From JAHEZL01 sp046074525 (lineage in GTDB: Bacteria; Bacteroidota; Bacteroidia; Flavobacteriales_C; GCA-002722245): 64,000 bases of DNA. Below are positions 34,108 through 41,361 of the stretch, in pieces (the first letter of the stretch is position 1; each line of letters starts with the position of its first letter). The DNA is taken from NCBI GenBank assembly GCA_046074525.1, contig JBJTOK010000010.1, positions 104,987-168,986 on the forward strand. The letters run 5' to 3'. The notes beneath the pieces were generated by a model, which saw only the letters and a program-made list of their open reading frames with translations, did not search any database and was not told the DNA's origin. Position numbers and translations under genes: made by a program.

Positions 34108-34362
34108 ATGGCACATAAAAAAGGGGCGGGTAGCACCACCAACGGTAGAGAGTCAGAGTCGAAAAGACTTGGAGTTAAAAAATTTGGCGGCGAGAAAGTA
34201 ATCGCTGGAAACATCCTGGTTAGACAAAGAGGAACTGTTCACAATCCGGGCCTGAATGTAGGTATCGGTAAAGATCACACCCTTTTTGCTTTAGCTGCTG
34301 GAGTAGTTAAATTCCAGAAGAAAAAAGGCGACAGATCTTTTGTATCTGTTGTAGCTGAATAA
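34108..34362 (+). CDS. rpmA: 50S ribosomal protein L27
   Basis: An 84-residue bL27 starting MAHKKGAGSTTNGRESESKRLG, with GNILVRQRGTVHNPG and the C-terminal core VGIGKDHTLFALAAG. The N-terminus has the AHKKGAG sequence directly after Met, so there is no cleavable extension of the Firmicute type. It ends the rplU-rpmA transcript; a terminator follows. Confidence 0.97.
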   Translation: MAHKKGAGSTTNGRESESKRLGVKKFGGEKVIAGNILVRQRGTVHNPGLNVGIGKDHTLFALAAGVVKFQKKKGDRSFVSVVAE

Positions 34363-34385
34363 TAAAATTCTTGCAAAAGATAGAG

Positions 34386-34418
34386 ACCTTCTGATTCGAA
34401 AGAATTGGAAGGTTTTTC
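34386..34418 (+). terminator. Rho-independent terminator after rpmA
   Basis: Interrupted stem ACCTTC...ATTC / GAAT...GAAGGT around a GAAA tetraloop (34386-34413), followed by TTTTTC and more U. It separates rplU-rpmA from plsC. Confidence 0.85.
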
Positions 34419-34426
34419 TTTTTTAG

Positions 34427-35173
34427 ATGAAAATCCTCTCTCTCATATGGAAAATATGGTTCCTGATCGTAATGATCATCACCACCCTATTTTATTTTCC
34501 TTTTGTTTACCTCACTATTTTTATTCTAAAGCGCTATGACATTACCTATAATGTCTTTTACCGCTGCTGGGCATGGAGCATTTTGATTCCTATCGGCATC
34601 TTCCCGAAAAAAATCATAAAGGGCAAGCTCCCCGAAAAACAAGGCTTTATCATGGTAGCCAATCACACGTCACAACTGGATATCGTGGTGCCTTACACTC
34701 TTTTGTCGCAACACTTCGCTTTCCTCGCCAAACGAGAGCTGGCAAAACTTCCCTTATTCAAAACCAATTTTAGGGGGATGAATATTACGGTAGACAGGAA
34801 GAGTTTGGTTTCCGGGTTGGAATCACTCACAGAATGCCGCACCAAGTTGCAACAGGAGATCAATATTCTGATTTTCCCTGAAGGCACACGATCGAAAAAT
34901 GCCCCTAAGATGATGGCTTTCAAAAGTGGTGCTTTCAAACTCGCTGTACAGGAACAAGTGCCAATAGTCCCTTTGGTTTTCCTGGATAATTATAAAAGAC
35001 TGGAAGGTGGTAAAGGCTTATTCCATAGCATGGGCGGGCCGGGTCGCAGTAGAATGATGGTATTAAACCCTATAGAAACAAAAGGACTCACACAAAAAGA
35101 TGTGGAGTCCTTGATGGAAAAAGTCTATTCTGAAATGGATAAGATCCTGCAACAATCTCTCCTGAACAATTAG
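34427..35173 (+). CDS. plsC: 1-acyl-sn-glycerol-3-phosphate acyltransferase
   Basis: A 248-residue membrane-bound acyltransferase that makes phosphatidic acid. One N-terminal membrane segment (about residues 8-35), then NHTSQLD (catalytic His80 and Asp85, the HX4D box) and FPEGTRSKN at about 149-157 (glycerophosphate binding). Full length. It ends 3 bases past the tail of the convergent bacilliredoxin-like gene, so the two 3' ends touch. Confidence 0.9.
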   Translation: MKILSLIWKIWFLIVMIITTLFYFPFVYLTIFILKRYDITYNVFYRCWAWSILIPIGIFPKKIIKGKLPEKQGFIMVANHTSQLDIVVPYTLLSQHFAFLAKRELAKLPLFKTNFRGMNITVDRKSLVSGLESLTECRTKLQQEINILIFPEGTRSKNAPKMMAFKSGAFKLAVQEQVPIVPLVFLDNYKRLEGGKGLFHSMGGPGRSRMMVLNPIETKGLTQKDVESLMEKVYSEMDKILQQSLLNN

Positions 35174-35589
35174 CAATACTCTTCAAAAGCAGCTACCAGG
35201 TTATCGGCAATCAATTCAGCCGGACGACCTTCAATCGCATGACGCTCGATCATATGCACCAAGCGGCCATTTTTAAAGAGGGCAATTGATGGTGATGATG
35301 GAGGGTAAGGCAGCATGTACTGACGGGCACGCGCTACTGCATCGGTATCAAAACCGGCAAATACAGTAGTGATTTTGCTTGGTTTTTTGCCTGTAGTCTG
35401 CACTGCTTGTTTCGCAGCCGGACGCGCATTTCTTGCCGCGCAGCCGCATACTGAATTGATCACAACCAAAACAGTTTCTTCTTTACCTGAATTGATTACA
35501 TTATCTACGTCTTCAGCAGTGCTTAAATCGGCAAAGCCTGCACTGGTGAGATCTTGTTTTAACGGAAGTACAATTTCTGCTGGGTACAT
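35170..35589 (-). CDS. bacilliredoxin-like (BrxA/BrxB, DUF1094) protein
   Basis: A 139-residue thioredoxin-fold protein. The motif NSVCGCAARNARPA (Cys48 and Cys50, a CxC/CGC active site) and the C-terminal YPPSSPSIALFKNGRLVHMIERH are characteristic of the BrxA/BrxB (YphP/YqiW) family, which removes bacillithiol from mixed disulfides. Many Bacteroidota have bacillithiol-like thiols, which fits. An exact -7 TAACTTTG lies 26 bases upstream (35615-35622). The last 4 bases overlap plsC. Confidence 0.88.
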   Translation of the reverse strand: MYPAEIVLPLKQDLTSAGFADLSTAEDVDNVINSGKEETVLVVINSVCGCAARNARPAAKQAVQTTGKKPSKITTVFAGFDTDAVARARQYMLPYPPSSPSIALFKNGRLVHMIERHAIEGRPAELIADNLVAAFEEYC

Positions 35590-35614
35590 ATAAGTTGTTT
35601 TAAAAATTCTGAAT

Positions 35615-35622
35615 CAAAGTTA
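35615..35622 (-). promoter_or_regulatory. -7 promoter element (TAACTTTG)
   Basis: An exact TAnnTTTG on the - strand, 26 bases before the start of the bacilliredoxin-like gene. No well-spaced -33 TTG. The gap to tadA (35623-35722) also holds a small hairpin, TCTCCC / GGGAGA. Confidence 0.45.
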
Positions 35623-35722
35623 AGGAAGAACAGAGCAAATAAGATTTAAAAAATGATAAATAAAATCTATCGTCTCCCTTTGTACTGGGAGAGTGCGCTG
35701 CTTCTAAGGAAGGAAGAGGGAT

Positions 35723-36169
35723 TTAGCGCTTCTTCTCAAAAAAAGATTGAAGGAGTTGCCGGCTTTCCTCTGCGAGAATTCCACGACTGACTTCAGTTTT
35801 AGGATGCAACATATCAAGGCTCACCAGGCTATAGCCTCTTTTGGGGTCGGAAGAACCAAAAACAACACGTTTCAAACGTGTCCAATAGGCTGCGCCGGCA
35901 CACATACAACAAGGTTCCAATGTAACATAGAGCGTACATTCGTTAAGGAATTTCCCACCCAAAAAATTAGCGGCTGAAGTAAAGGCCAGCATTTCGGCAT
36001 GGGCAGTAACATCATTCAGCTGCTCGGTTTGATTGTGAGCACGGGCAATGATTTGATTTTTACAAACGATGACAGCCCCCACAGGAACCTCATCCTCATG
36101 AAAAGCCTGCTGAGCCTCCACCATCGCCTGCTTCATAAAATATTCGTCGGAAAATACGCTTAAGTTCAT
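35723..36169 (-). CDS. tadA: tRNA-specific adenosine deaminase
   Basis: A 148-residue zinc deaminase that converts A34 of tRNA-Arg(ACG) to inosine. Catalytic HAE (His57, Glu59) in TAHAEM and zinc ligands Cys87/Cys90 in EPCCMCAGA. The tail GGYSLV-type region here reads DPKRGYSLVSL. Full length for TadA and shorter than guanine or cytosine deaminases. Monocistronic, divergent from the cytochrome c gene. Confidence 0.93.
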   Translation of the reverse strand: MNLSVFSDEYFMKQAMVEAQQAFHEDEVPVGAVIVCKNQIIARAHNQTEQLNDVTAHAEMLAFTSAANFLGGKFLNECTLYVTLEPCCMCAGAAYWTRLKRVVFGSSDPKRGYSLVSLDMLHPKTEVSRGILAEESRQLLQSFFEKKR

Positions 36170-36194
36170 GAGGCTAAAGTTAAAAGAAGATTCT

Positions 36195-36202
36195 TACATT
36201 TG
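36195..36202 (+). promoter_or_regulatory. -7 promoter element (TACATTTG)
   Basis: An exact TAnnTTTG, 22 bases before the start of the SirB-like/cytochrome c fusion gene. No convincing -33 TTG on this strand. Confidence 0.5.
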
Positions 36203-36224
36203 CTCATCTTAAAAAACTCATATA

Positions 36225-36842
36225 ATGGATAGTTTCAACATTCTCAGTAAAGCACACATGGTATTGGTGCTGCTCTTCGTCATCTCTATGCTGATTAAGG
36301 TAATCCTGATTTTCAAGAGCAGTGAAGCTTTTGATAAATACCGTGCAAAAACAAAAATGATTGAAATGGTCATCACCATGCTTTTCCTGGTGCTGGGTAT
36401 CATTCTCATTGTAATGAAAGATGCAAATTTCCATACGCTCTTCTGGGTGAAACTAGGCATCGTTGCCGCTGGTATCCCACTAGGCATCATAGGCTCAAAA
36501 AAACACAGCAAAGTATTAATCACCCTTTCTTTCTTATGCTTCTTCGTCGCTTATGGCCTATCTGAAGTAGCCAAGAAAAAAGCCGTTGTCCAAGAAATTG
36601 AAGTGGCCGATGCCTCTAAACTGGGCATGGAATTGTACAATGCTAACTGTACGTCTTGTCATGGTGAGGATGGTAAAAAGGCTATGGGCGGAGCTTCCGA
36701 CCTCTCGACTTCAACCCTAAGCCAGGAAGAGGCGAAAAATGTAATCACCAACGGAAGAAACGGCATGGCTCCTTACGGAGGCGTAATGAAAGCCGAAGAC
36801 ATTGACGCTATTGCTGCTTACCTCCAAACATTGAAAAAATAA
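36225..36842 (+). CDS. SirB-like membrane domain fused to cytochrome c
   Basis: A 205-residue protein with two parts. Residues about 5-112 form four membrane helices (KAHMVLVLLFVISMLIKVILIF, MVITMLFLVLGIILIVM, TLFWVKLGIVAAGIPLGIIG, VLITLSFLCFFVAYGL) resembling SirB2-type integral proteins. Residues about 125-205 are a class I c-type cytochrome with the heme site CTSCH (Cys142, Cys145, His146) and a distal Met in NGMAPYGG. The heme domain should sit on the periplasmic side, tethered by the last helix, and probably shuttles electrons to an oxidase. It ends 3 bases before hflX. Confidence 0.85.
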   Translation: MDSFNILSKAHMVLVLLFVISMLIKVILIFKSSEAFDKYRAKTKMIEMVITMLFLVLGIILIVMKDANFHTLFWVKLGIVAAGIPLGIIGSKKHSKVLITLSFLCFFVAYGLSEVAKKKAVVQEIEVADASKLGMELYNANCTSCHGEDGKKAMGGASDLSTSTLSQEEAKNVITNGRNGMAPYGGVMKAEDIDAIAAYLQTLKK

Positions 36843-36845
36843 AAC

Positions 36846-38045
36846 GTGGCCAAAAAAGGTTTTGATACAAAGACAAAAGGCACCGAAAGAGCCGTATTGA
36901 TTGGTGTTATCACTGATCAGTATTCGAAGCATCATGCTCAGGAATATATGGATGAGCTGGCTTTTTTGGCCGAAACTGCCGGTGCATACACCGTAGAAAC
37001 CTTTCAGCAAAAATTGCCGCGACCGGATTCCACCACTTATGTAGGTAAAGGAAAACTGGAAGAAATCAAGCTTTTTGTGAAGGAAGAAAAAATTGAACTT
37101 GCCATCTTTGATGACGAGCTATCTCCTTCACAAATCAGGAACATTGAGAAGGTACTGGAAATAAAAATCCTCGACCGCACCAACCTCATCCTCGATATTT
37201 TTGCCAAGCGCGCACAAACCGCCAATGCCAAAGCACAGGTGGAACTGGCGCAATACAAATATTTACTGCCTCGACTCACGCGAATGTGGACCCACCTTTC
37301 CAAGCAAAAAGGGGGCATCGGTATGAAGGGACCAGGTGAAACGGAGATTGAAACCGACCGTCGTGTAGTGCGCGATAAAATCACTTTACTGAAGGAGCGT
37401 CTGGATAAAATCGATCGTCAGGCTGCCGCCCAGCGCAGCAACCGCGAAAGCATGATACGCGTGGCTTTGGTGGGCTATACCAACGTGGGGAAAAGCACCA
37501 TCATGAATGCTATAAGTAAATCGGAAGTATTTGCAGAGAACAAGCTATTCGCTACGCTTGATACTACAGTGCGCAAAGTGGTGATTGATAATATTCCATT
37601 TCTCTTATCAGATACGGTAGGATTTATCCGCAAATTGCCGCACGATTTGGTGGAATCTTTCAAATCTACTTTGGACGAAGTGCGTGAAGCAGATATCCTC
37701 TTGCATGTTGTAGATGTGTCGCATCCTTCTTTTGAAGACCACATTCATGTGGTACAGGAAACCCTGAAAGATATTGAGTCTTCCGACAAACCGACCTTTT
37801 TGATCTTCAATAAAATTGATACTTACCAACCGGTGATCCACGGCAACGAACTGGAAGAGCCTGGTGAAGAAAACATCGATCCTTTAGAAAAACTCAAGAA
37901 AACCTGGATGGCCAAAACCAACGCCTCCTGTATGTTTATCTCAGCTACACAAAAAGCAAATTGGGAAGAGTTTAAATCATCACTGTATGAAAAAGTGAAG
38001 GAGCTGCACGCGAAAAAATATCCTTATAATAACTTTTTGTATTAG
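36846..38045 (+). CDS. hflX: ribosome-associated GTPase HflX
   Basis: A 399-residue GTPase that splits stalled ribosomes under stress. The N-terminal HflX domain (VGKGKLEEIK, LAIFDDELSPSQIRN, ILDRTNLILDIFAKRAQTANAKAQVELAQ) and the Gly-rich GIGMKGPGETEIETDRR are followed by the G domain with P-loop GYTNVGKST, switch motif DTVGF and NKID. Full length. The start is GTG, 3 bases after the cytochrome gene stop, so it is probably co-transcribed. A large inverted repeat follows it. Confidence 0.96.
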   Translation: MAKKGFDTKTKGTERAVLIGVITDQYSKHHAQEYMDELAFLAETAGAYTVETFQQKLPRPDSTTYVGKGKLEEIKLFVKEEKIELAIFDDELSPSQIRNIEKVLEIKILDRTNLILDIFAKRAQTANAKAQVELAQYKYLLPRLTRMWTHLSKQKGGIGMKGPGETEIETDRRVVRDKITLLKERLDKIDRQAAAQRSNRESMIRVALVGYTNVGKSTIMNAISKSEVFAENKLFATLDTTVRKVVIDNIPFLLSDTVGFIRKLPHDLVESFKSTLDEVREADILLHVVDVSHPSFEDHIHVVQETLKDIESSDKPTFLIFNKIDTYQPVIHGNELEEPGEENIDPLEKLKKTWMAKTNASCMFISATQKANWEEFKSSLYEKVKELHAKKYPYNNFLY

Positions 38046-38050
38046 TACTT

Positions 38051-38151
38051 TTTCTCGCGCATGTCATCCTGACGAAGGAAGGACCTATCGTTCTATTAGT
38101 GACGTAAAGGCCAATAGGTCCTTCCTTCGTCAGGATGACATGCGCGAGAAA
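38051..38151. repeat. perfect 38-bp inverted repeat between convergent genes
   Basis: Left arm 38051-38088 and right arm 38114-38151 are exact reverse complements, with a 25-base loop. Each arm contains GTCATCCTGACGAAGGAAGG. The outer ends are T- and A-rich, so it can also act as a bidirectional terminator for hflX and the convergent PLP-enzyme gene. A single diverged arm recurs at 45803-45839, marking a dispersed palindromic (REP/BIME-like) family. Confidence 0.85.
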
Positions 38152-38167
38152 AATAAAATCAGAAAAA

Positions 38168-39319
38168 TTACTTCACCACACTCTCAATCGCCTGCTTCAA
38201 ATCAGCCACTAAATCATCAGCATCTTCAATACCAATGCTCAAGCGGATCAATGAATCGGTAACACCCACTTTTTCTCTTTCCTCTTTAGGAATAGAAGCG
38301 TGTGTCATAGACGCAGGGTGACCAATAAGGGATTCAACGCCACCAAGTGACTCGGCGCAAGCAAAGATTTTCACTTTAGATAAAACCTCGCGGGCGGTTT
38401 CCAGATGATCATTTTTCAGTGAGAAAGAAATCATTCCGCCAAAATCCTTCATTTGCCTTTTAGCAACGTCATGATTCGGATGGCCCGGCAAACCAGGGAA
38501 ATATACTTTTTTTACCGCAGGATGATTCGTCAGAAACTGAGAAACAGCCTTAGCATTTTCACAATGACGATCCATGCGAACATGCAATGTTTTGATACCA
38601 CGCAACGCTAAGAAGCAATCTTGCGGACCAGGAACTACGCCGGTTGCATTTTGCAGGAAAGCGAGTTTTTCATTCAGTGCATCATCATTGAGAATAATGG
38701 CGCCCATGATTACGTCGCTGTGACCGGCAATGTATTTAGTTATAGAGTGTACAACAACATCAGCACCCAGATCCAAAGGTCTTTGCAGATATGGAGAAGC
38801 AAAAGTATTGTCGACACCCAGAAGAATATTATTTTTTTTCGCGATTGCTGCCACCGCTTTGATATCAATGATGTTCATCATCGGATTGGTAGGCGTTTCA
38901 AGCCAGATCATCTTTGTGTTTTTGTTGATGTAGGAATTGATCGCTTCCGGATTTTCCATATCCACAAAATGAAACTTCAATCCGTAGTTCTGGAAAACTC
39001 TCACGAAAATGCGGTAAGAGCCACCGTACAAATCGTTGGAAGAAATGATTTCATCGCCCGGCGAAAAGGTTTTCAGCAAAACATCCATCGCTCCCAAACC
39101 ACTGGCATAACACAATCCATGCTTCCCGCCTTCCAATGCTGCAAGGTTTTTTTCCAGTGCTGTACGTGTAGGGTTGTGGGTACGCGAGTACTCATATCCC
39201 TTGTGCACACCCGGACGCTCCTGTACGTAAGTGGATGTTTGGTAAATAGGTGTCATGATGGCTCCTGTTGCAGGATCCGGCTCCTGACCAGCATGGATGG
39301 CTTTGGTTGCGAATTTCAT
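38168..39319 (-). CDS. metB: cystathionine gamma-synthase/lyase-type PLP enzyme
   Basis: A 383-residue Cys/Met-metabolism PLP enzyme. SRTHNPTR (phosphate/substrate site), YASGLGAMDVLLKTFSPGDEI, the PLP-binding Lys195 in HSITKYIAGHSD, and the C-terminal ESLGGVESLIGHPASMTH and RLSIGIEDADDLV are all typical. It acts as cystathionine gamma-synthase or gamma-lyase; sequence alone does not separate the two well, so the symbol is tentative. No neighbouring methionine genes. A TAnnTTTG element lies 21 bases upstream; no riboswitch is seen in its short leader. Confidence 0.88.
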   Translation of the reverse strand: MKFATKAIHAGQEPDPATGAIMTPIYQTSTYVQERPGVHKGYEYSRTHNPTRTALEKNLAALEGGKHGLCYASGLGAMDVLLKTFSPGDEIISSNDLYGGSYRIFVRVFQNYGLKFHFVDMENPEAINSYINKNTKMIWLETPTNPMMNIIDIKAVAAIAKKNNILLGVDNTFASPYLQRPLDLGADVVVHSITKYIAGHSDVIMGAIILNDDALNEKLAFLQNATGVVPGPQDCFLALRGIKTLHVRMDRHCENAKAVSQFLTNHPAVKKVYFPGLPGHPNHDVAKRQMKDFGGMISFSLKNDHLETAREVLSKVKIFACAESLGGVESLIGHPASMTHASIPKEEREKVGVTDSLIRLSIGIEDADDLVADLKQAIESVVK

Positions 39320-39339
39320 TGTACTTTATTTAAGAGTTG

Positions 39340-39347
39340 CAAATGTA
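39340..39347 (-). promoter_or_regulatory. -7 promoter element (TACATTTG)
   Basis: Exact TAnnTTTG on the - strand, 21 bases before the PLP-enzyme start. The -33 region is not clear. Confidence 0.45.
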
Positions 39348-39473
39348 GTAAAAATGAATGGACACACGCTCACTTCACGAAATGGGCCTCCAACTTCGGA
39401 TAGCAGTAATCATAAACTCATTTTTATATTCTACTAAATAAGTAGGCGTTTACTTGTTAATACAGAAAGAGAA

Positions 39474-39525
39474 GGGATTGCTTTGAATTTTCGGGTACGG
39501 AAATTTCTCACAATGACGAACTGGG
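39474..39525. repeat. dispersed repeat, copy C
   Basis: GGGATTGCTTTGAATTTTCGG ... ATTTCTCACAATGACGAACT, clearly the same element as at 14660-14762 and 20635-20690. It sits between divergent genes and has no coding potential. The remainder of this 257-base gap shows no gene. Confidence 0.6.
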
Positions 39526-39576
39526 TAATTTTATTATTTTAGTCCAGGCGAATATTCGTCATTTCTTAAATTAATT

Positions 39577-40581
39577 ATGAAATCCACCCAGATCGACTGG
39601 CTCAACATCGGATTAATGCTTTTATCCCTGATACTGGCATTAAAAATCCCTTTTGAACTTTTTCTTTTTTCGTATGCGGTGTTAGGTCCATTACACTACC
39701 TTACAGAGATCAACTGGCTGAAAGAGAAAAACTATTTCGCAAAGAACAACACTGTTTTTTGGGTGATGCTGGTTCTGGCTGTGCTGGTGGCCACGCAGCC
39801 TGTTCTGGATGCCCTTACCGAATGGTCGGTTACGGCTGATTACCTAAGCTCCTGGACAGATTCCGCTCTTAGCAACTTCCTCCAGGACTGGTCGCCGAAC
39901 TTCATTTTTGTCGGACTTATCACTGGTATTTGTTTCGTTATTTTCGATAAGGTTTGGGTGTCATTGCTTGTTGTTACTCTTGCCAGCACTGCAGGCTTTT
40001 TCATTATGAAGGAACCTCCTTTCCGCCTATGGATGGGCGCCTTCCTCCCTACCCTGATTCACGTGTATATTTTCACCGGACTCTTCATGCTTTATGGCGC
40101 CTTGAGGAGCAAGAGCATACCAGGCATCATCAGCGTTGTAGCTCTTGGTGTTTGCGGATTTCTCATTGCCAATTACAACTTCACCAAGATTCCAACGGTT
40201 TCAAAAGACACTTTAATGATATGGGACAAAAGCACTTTTCAGGGACTCACCAATAGCTTCGTATCCATGTTCCATATTGAGTTGCCAAGAACCATCGACG
40301 GCAAACGAACTTTACTGAGGATACAGGCATTTATAGCCTTTGCCTACACCTACCATTACCTCAACTGGTTCTCGAAAACATCCATCATTAAATGGCATCA
40401 GGTAAGTAAAAAAGAATTGGCTTTGATCCTAGGTTTCTGGGGAATTTCTGTAGGATTGTATTATTATGATTATCACGTAGGATTAATCGTATTGTTCGCC
40501 CTGAGTTTCTTCCATGTATTCCTTGAATTCCCCCTGAATGTACACAGCATCAAAGGGATTTTCCAGAGCATGAAAAAATAA
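39577..40581 (+). CDS. unknown polytopic membrane protein with conserved-looking His motifs
   Basis: A 334-residue inner-membrane protein with about nine hydrophobic segments. His residues recur at membrane borders: GPLHYLTEINWL (about residue 39), LIHVYIFTGLF, TYHYLNWFSK with KWHQV, and SFFHVFLEFPLN near the C-terminus. Such spacing is seen in membrane metalloenzymes of the di-iron or heme type, but I do not recognise the family and the enzyme idea is inference. Start is the ATG at 39577. A 20-bp inverted repeat follows it. No operon partners. Confidence 0.6.
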   Translation: MKSTQIDWLNIGLMLLSLILALKIPFELFLFSYAVLGPLHYLTEINWLKEKNYFAKNNTVFWVMLVLAVLVATQPVLDALTEWSVTADYLSSWTDSALSNFLQDWSPNFIFVGLITGICFVIFDKVWVSLLVVTLASTAGFFIMKEPPFRLWMGAFLPTLIHVYIFTGLFMLYGALRSKSIPGIISVVALGVCGFLIANYNFTKIPTVSKDTLMIWDKSTFQGLTNSFVSMFHIELPRTIDGKRTLLRIQAFIAFAYTYHYLNWFSKTSIIKWHQVSKKELALILGFWGISVGLYYYDYHVGLIVLFALSFFHVFLEFPLNVHSIKGIFQSMKK

Positions 40582-40583
40582 GA

Positions 40584-40656
40584 ATTGTAGATTTTAGATT
40601 TACAATTGTAGAATAAGTATTTCGTAATCTAAAATCGTAAATCTAAAATCTACAAT
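40584..40656. repeat. 20-bp inverted repeat between convergent genes
   Basis: Arms 40584-40603 and 40637-40656 are perfect reverse complements (ATTGTAGATTTTAGATTTAC and its complement); the loop repeats parts of the same motif (TTACAATTGTAG, GTAATCTAAAATC). AT-rich, non-coding. It probably terminates both the membrane-protein gene and the convergent nfu gene. Confidence 0.75.
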
Positions 40657-40660
40657 CAAA

Positions 40661-41260
40661 TCATATTGCTTCCGAAACCACCTCTGTTACTTCAGGAACT
40701 AATTTTTTGAGGAGACCTTCAATACCTTGCTTTAAAGTCACAGTTGACGAAGGACAGCCGCTGCAGGCACCACGAAGAACCACATTCACTTTCCCTTCCC
40801 TGAAAGATTTAAAATCGATAGAACCACCATCAGATTCAACTGCCGGACGGATGTATTCATTCAAGGCATCAATTATTTTCTGATCAACTTCGGAAGTAGC
40901 AACGTTCAACGGCTCATTACTCACCGATATCTGTTCAGCAACAGTTTCTTTTTCTACAGCCTCTTTCAAAACTACACCACCATCATTGATGTAATCACGG
41001 ATAAACTCACGCAATTCCATTTGTACCATATCCCATTCTATTTGGTAATTCTTGGTCACCGACACATAATTATTGGCGATGAAAACCGAATCCACAAACG
41101 GGAAACTCAACAATTTAGCAGCCAGCGGCGAGTTGGAAACGTCACTGGAAGTAGTATAATCTACCGGACTTCCGGCATTCAACACTTTATTGGCTACAAA
41201 TTTCATAACCCCCGGATTAGGCGTCATTTCTGCGTATATCGTTACAGGTACTTTTGTCAT
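40661..41260 (-). CDS. Nfu-type iron-sulfur cluster carrier
   Basis: A 199-residue protein with an N-terminal Nfu_N domain (AEMTPNPGVMKFVANKVL, residues about 10-90) and a C-terminal NifU-like domain (about 125-199) with the cluster-binding motif CSGCPSS. It receives and delivers [4Fe-4S] clusters to apo-proteins. This two-domain order is the mitochondrial/bacterial NFU1 type. It is divergent from nadB, whose product needs no cluster here, but quinolinate synthase elsewhere would. Confidence 0.92.
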   Translation of the reverse strand: MTKVPVTIYAEMTPNPGVMKFVANKVLNAGSPVDYTTSSDVSNSPLAAKLLSFPFVDSVFIANNYVSVTKNYQIEWDMVQMELREFIRDYINDGGVVLKEAVEKETVAEQISVSNEPLNVATSEVDQKIIDALNEYIRPAVESDGGSIDFKSFREGKVNVVLRGACSGCPSSTVTLKQGIEGLLKKLVPEVTEVVSEAI

Positions 41261-41296
41261 AATCGAATAATTTTAAAATTGGCTGTATGCCTGGAT

Positions 41297-41304
41297 CAAA
41301 GTTA
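41297..41304 (-). promoter_or_regulatory. -7 promoter element (TAACTTTG) for nfu
   Basis: Exact TAnnTTTG on the - strand, 37 bases before the nfu ATG. -33 not evident. Confidence 0.45.
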
Positions 41305-41361
41305 ATCCATTATTAATATATAAGGAGTTAAAATTTGTATTTTAGCCCGATAAAGAAAAAA

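Noticed and set aside
35640..35722. CRISPR-like or tRNA-like element near the TCTCCC/GGGAGA hairpin
   Set aside because: Single short hairpin, no repeat array and no cloverleaf.
39200..39577. SAM or other riboswitch upstream of the Cys/Met PLP gene
   Set aside because: The leader is only about 15-20 bases and the rest of the gap is a dispersed repeat; no aptamer-like fold was seen.
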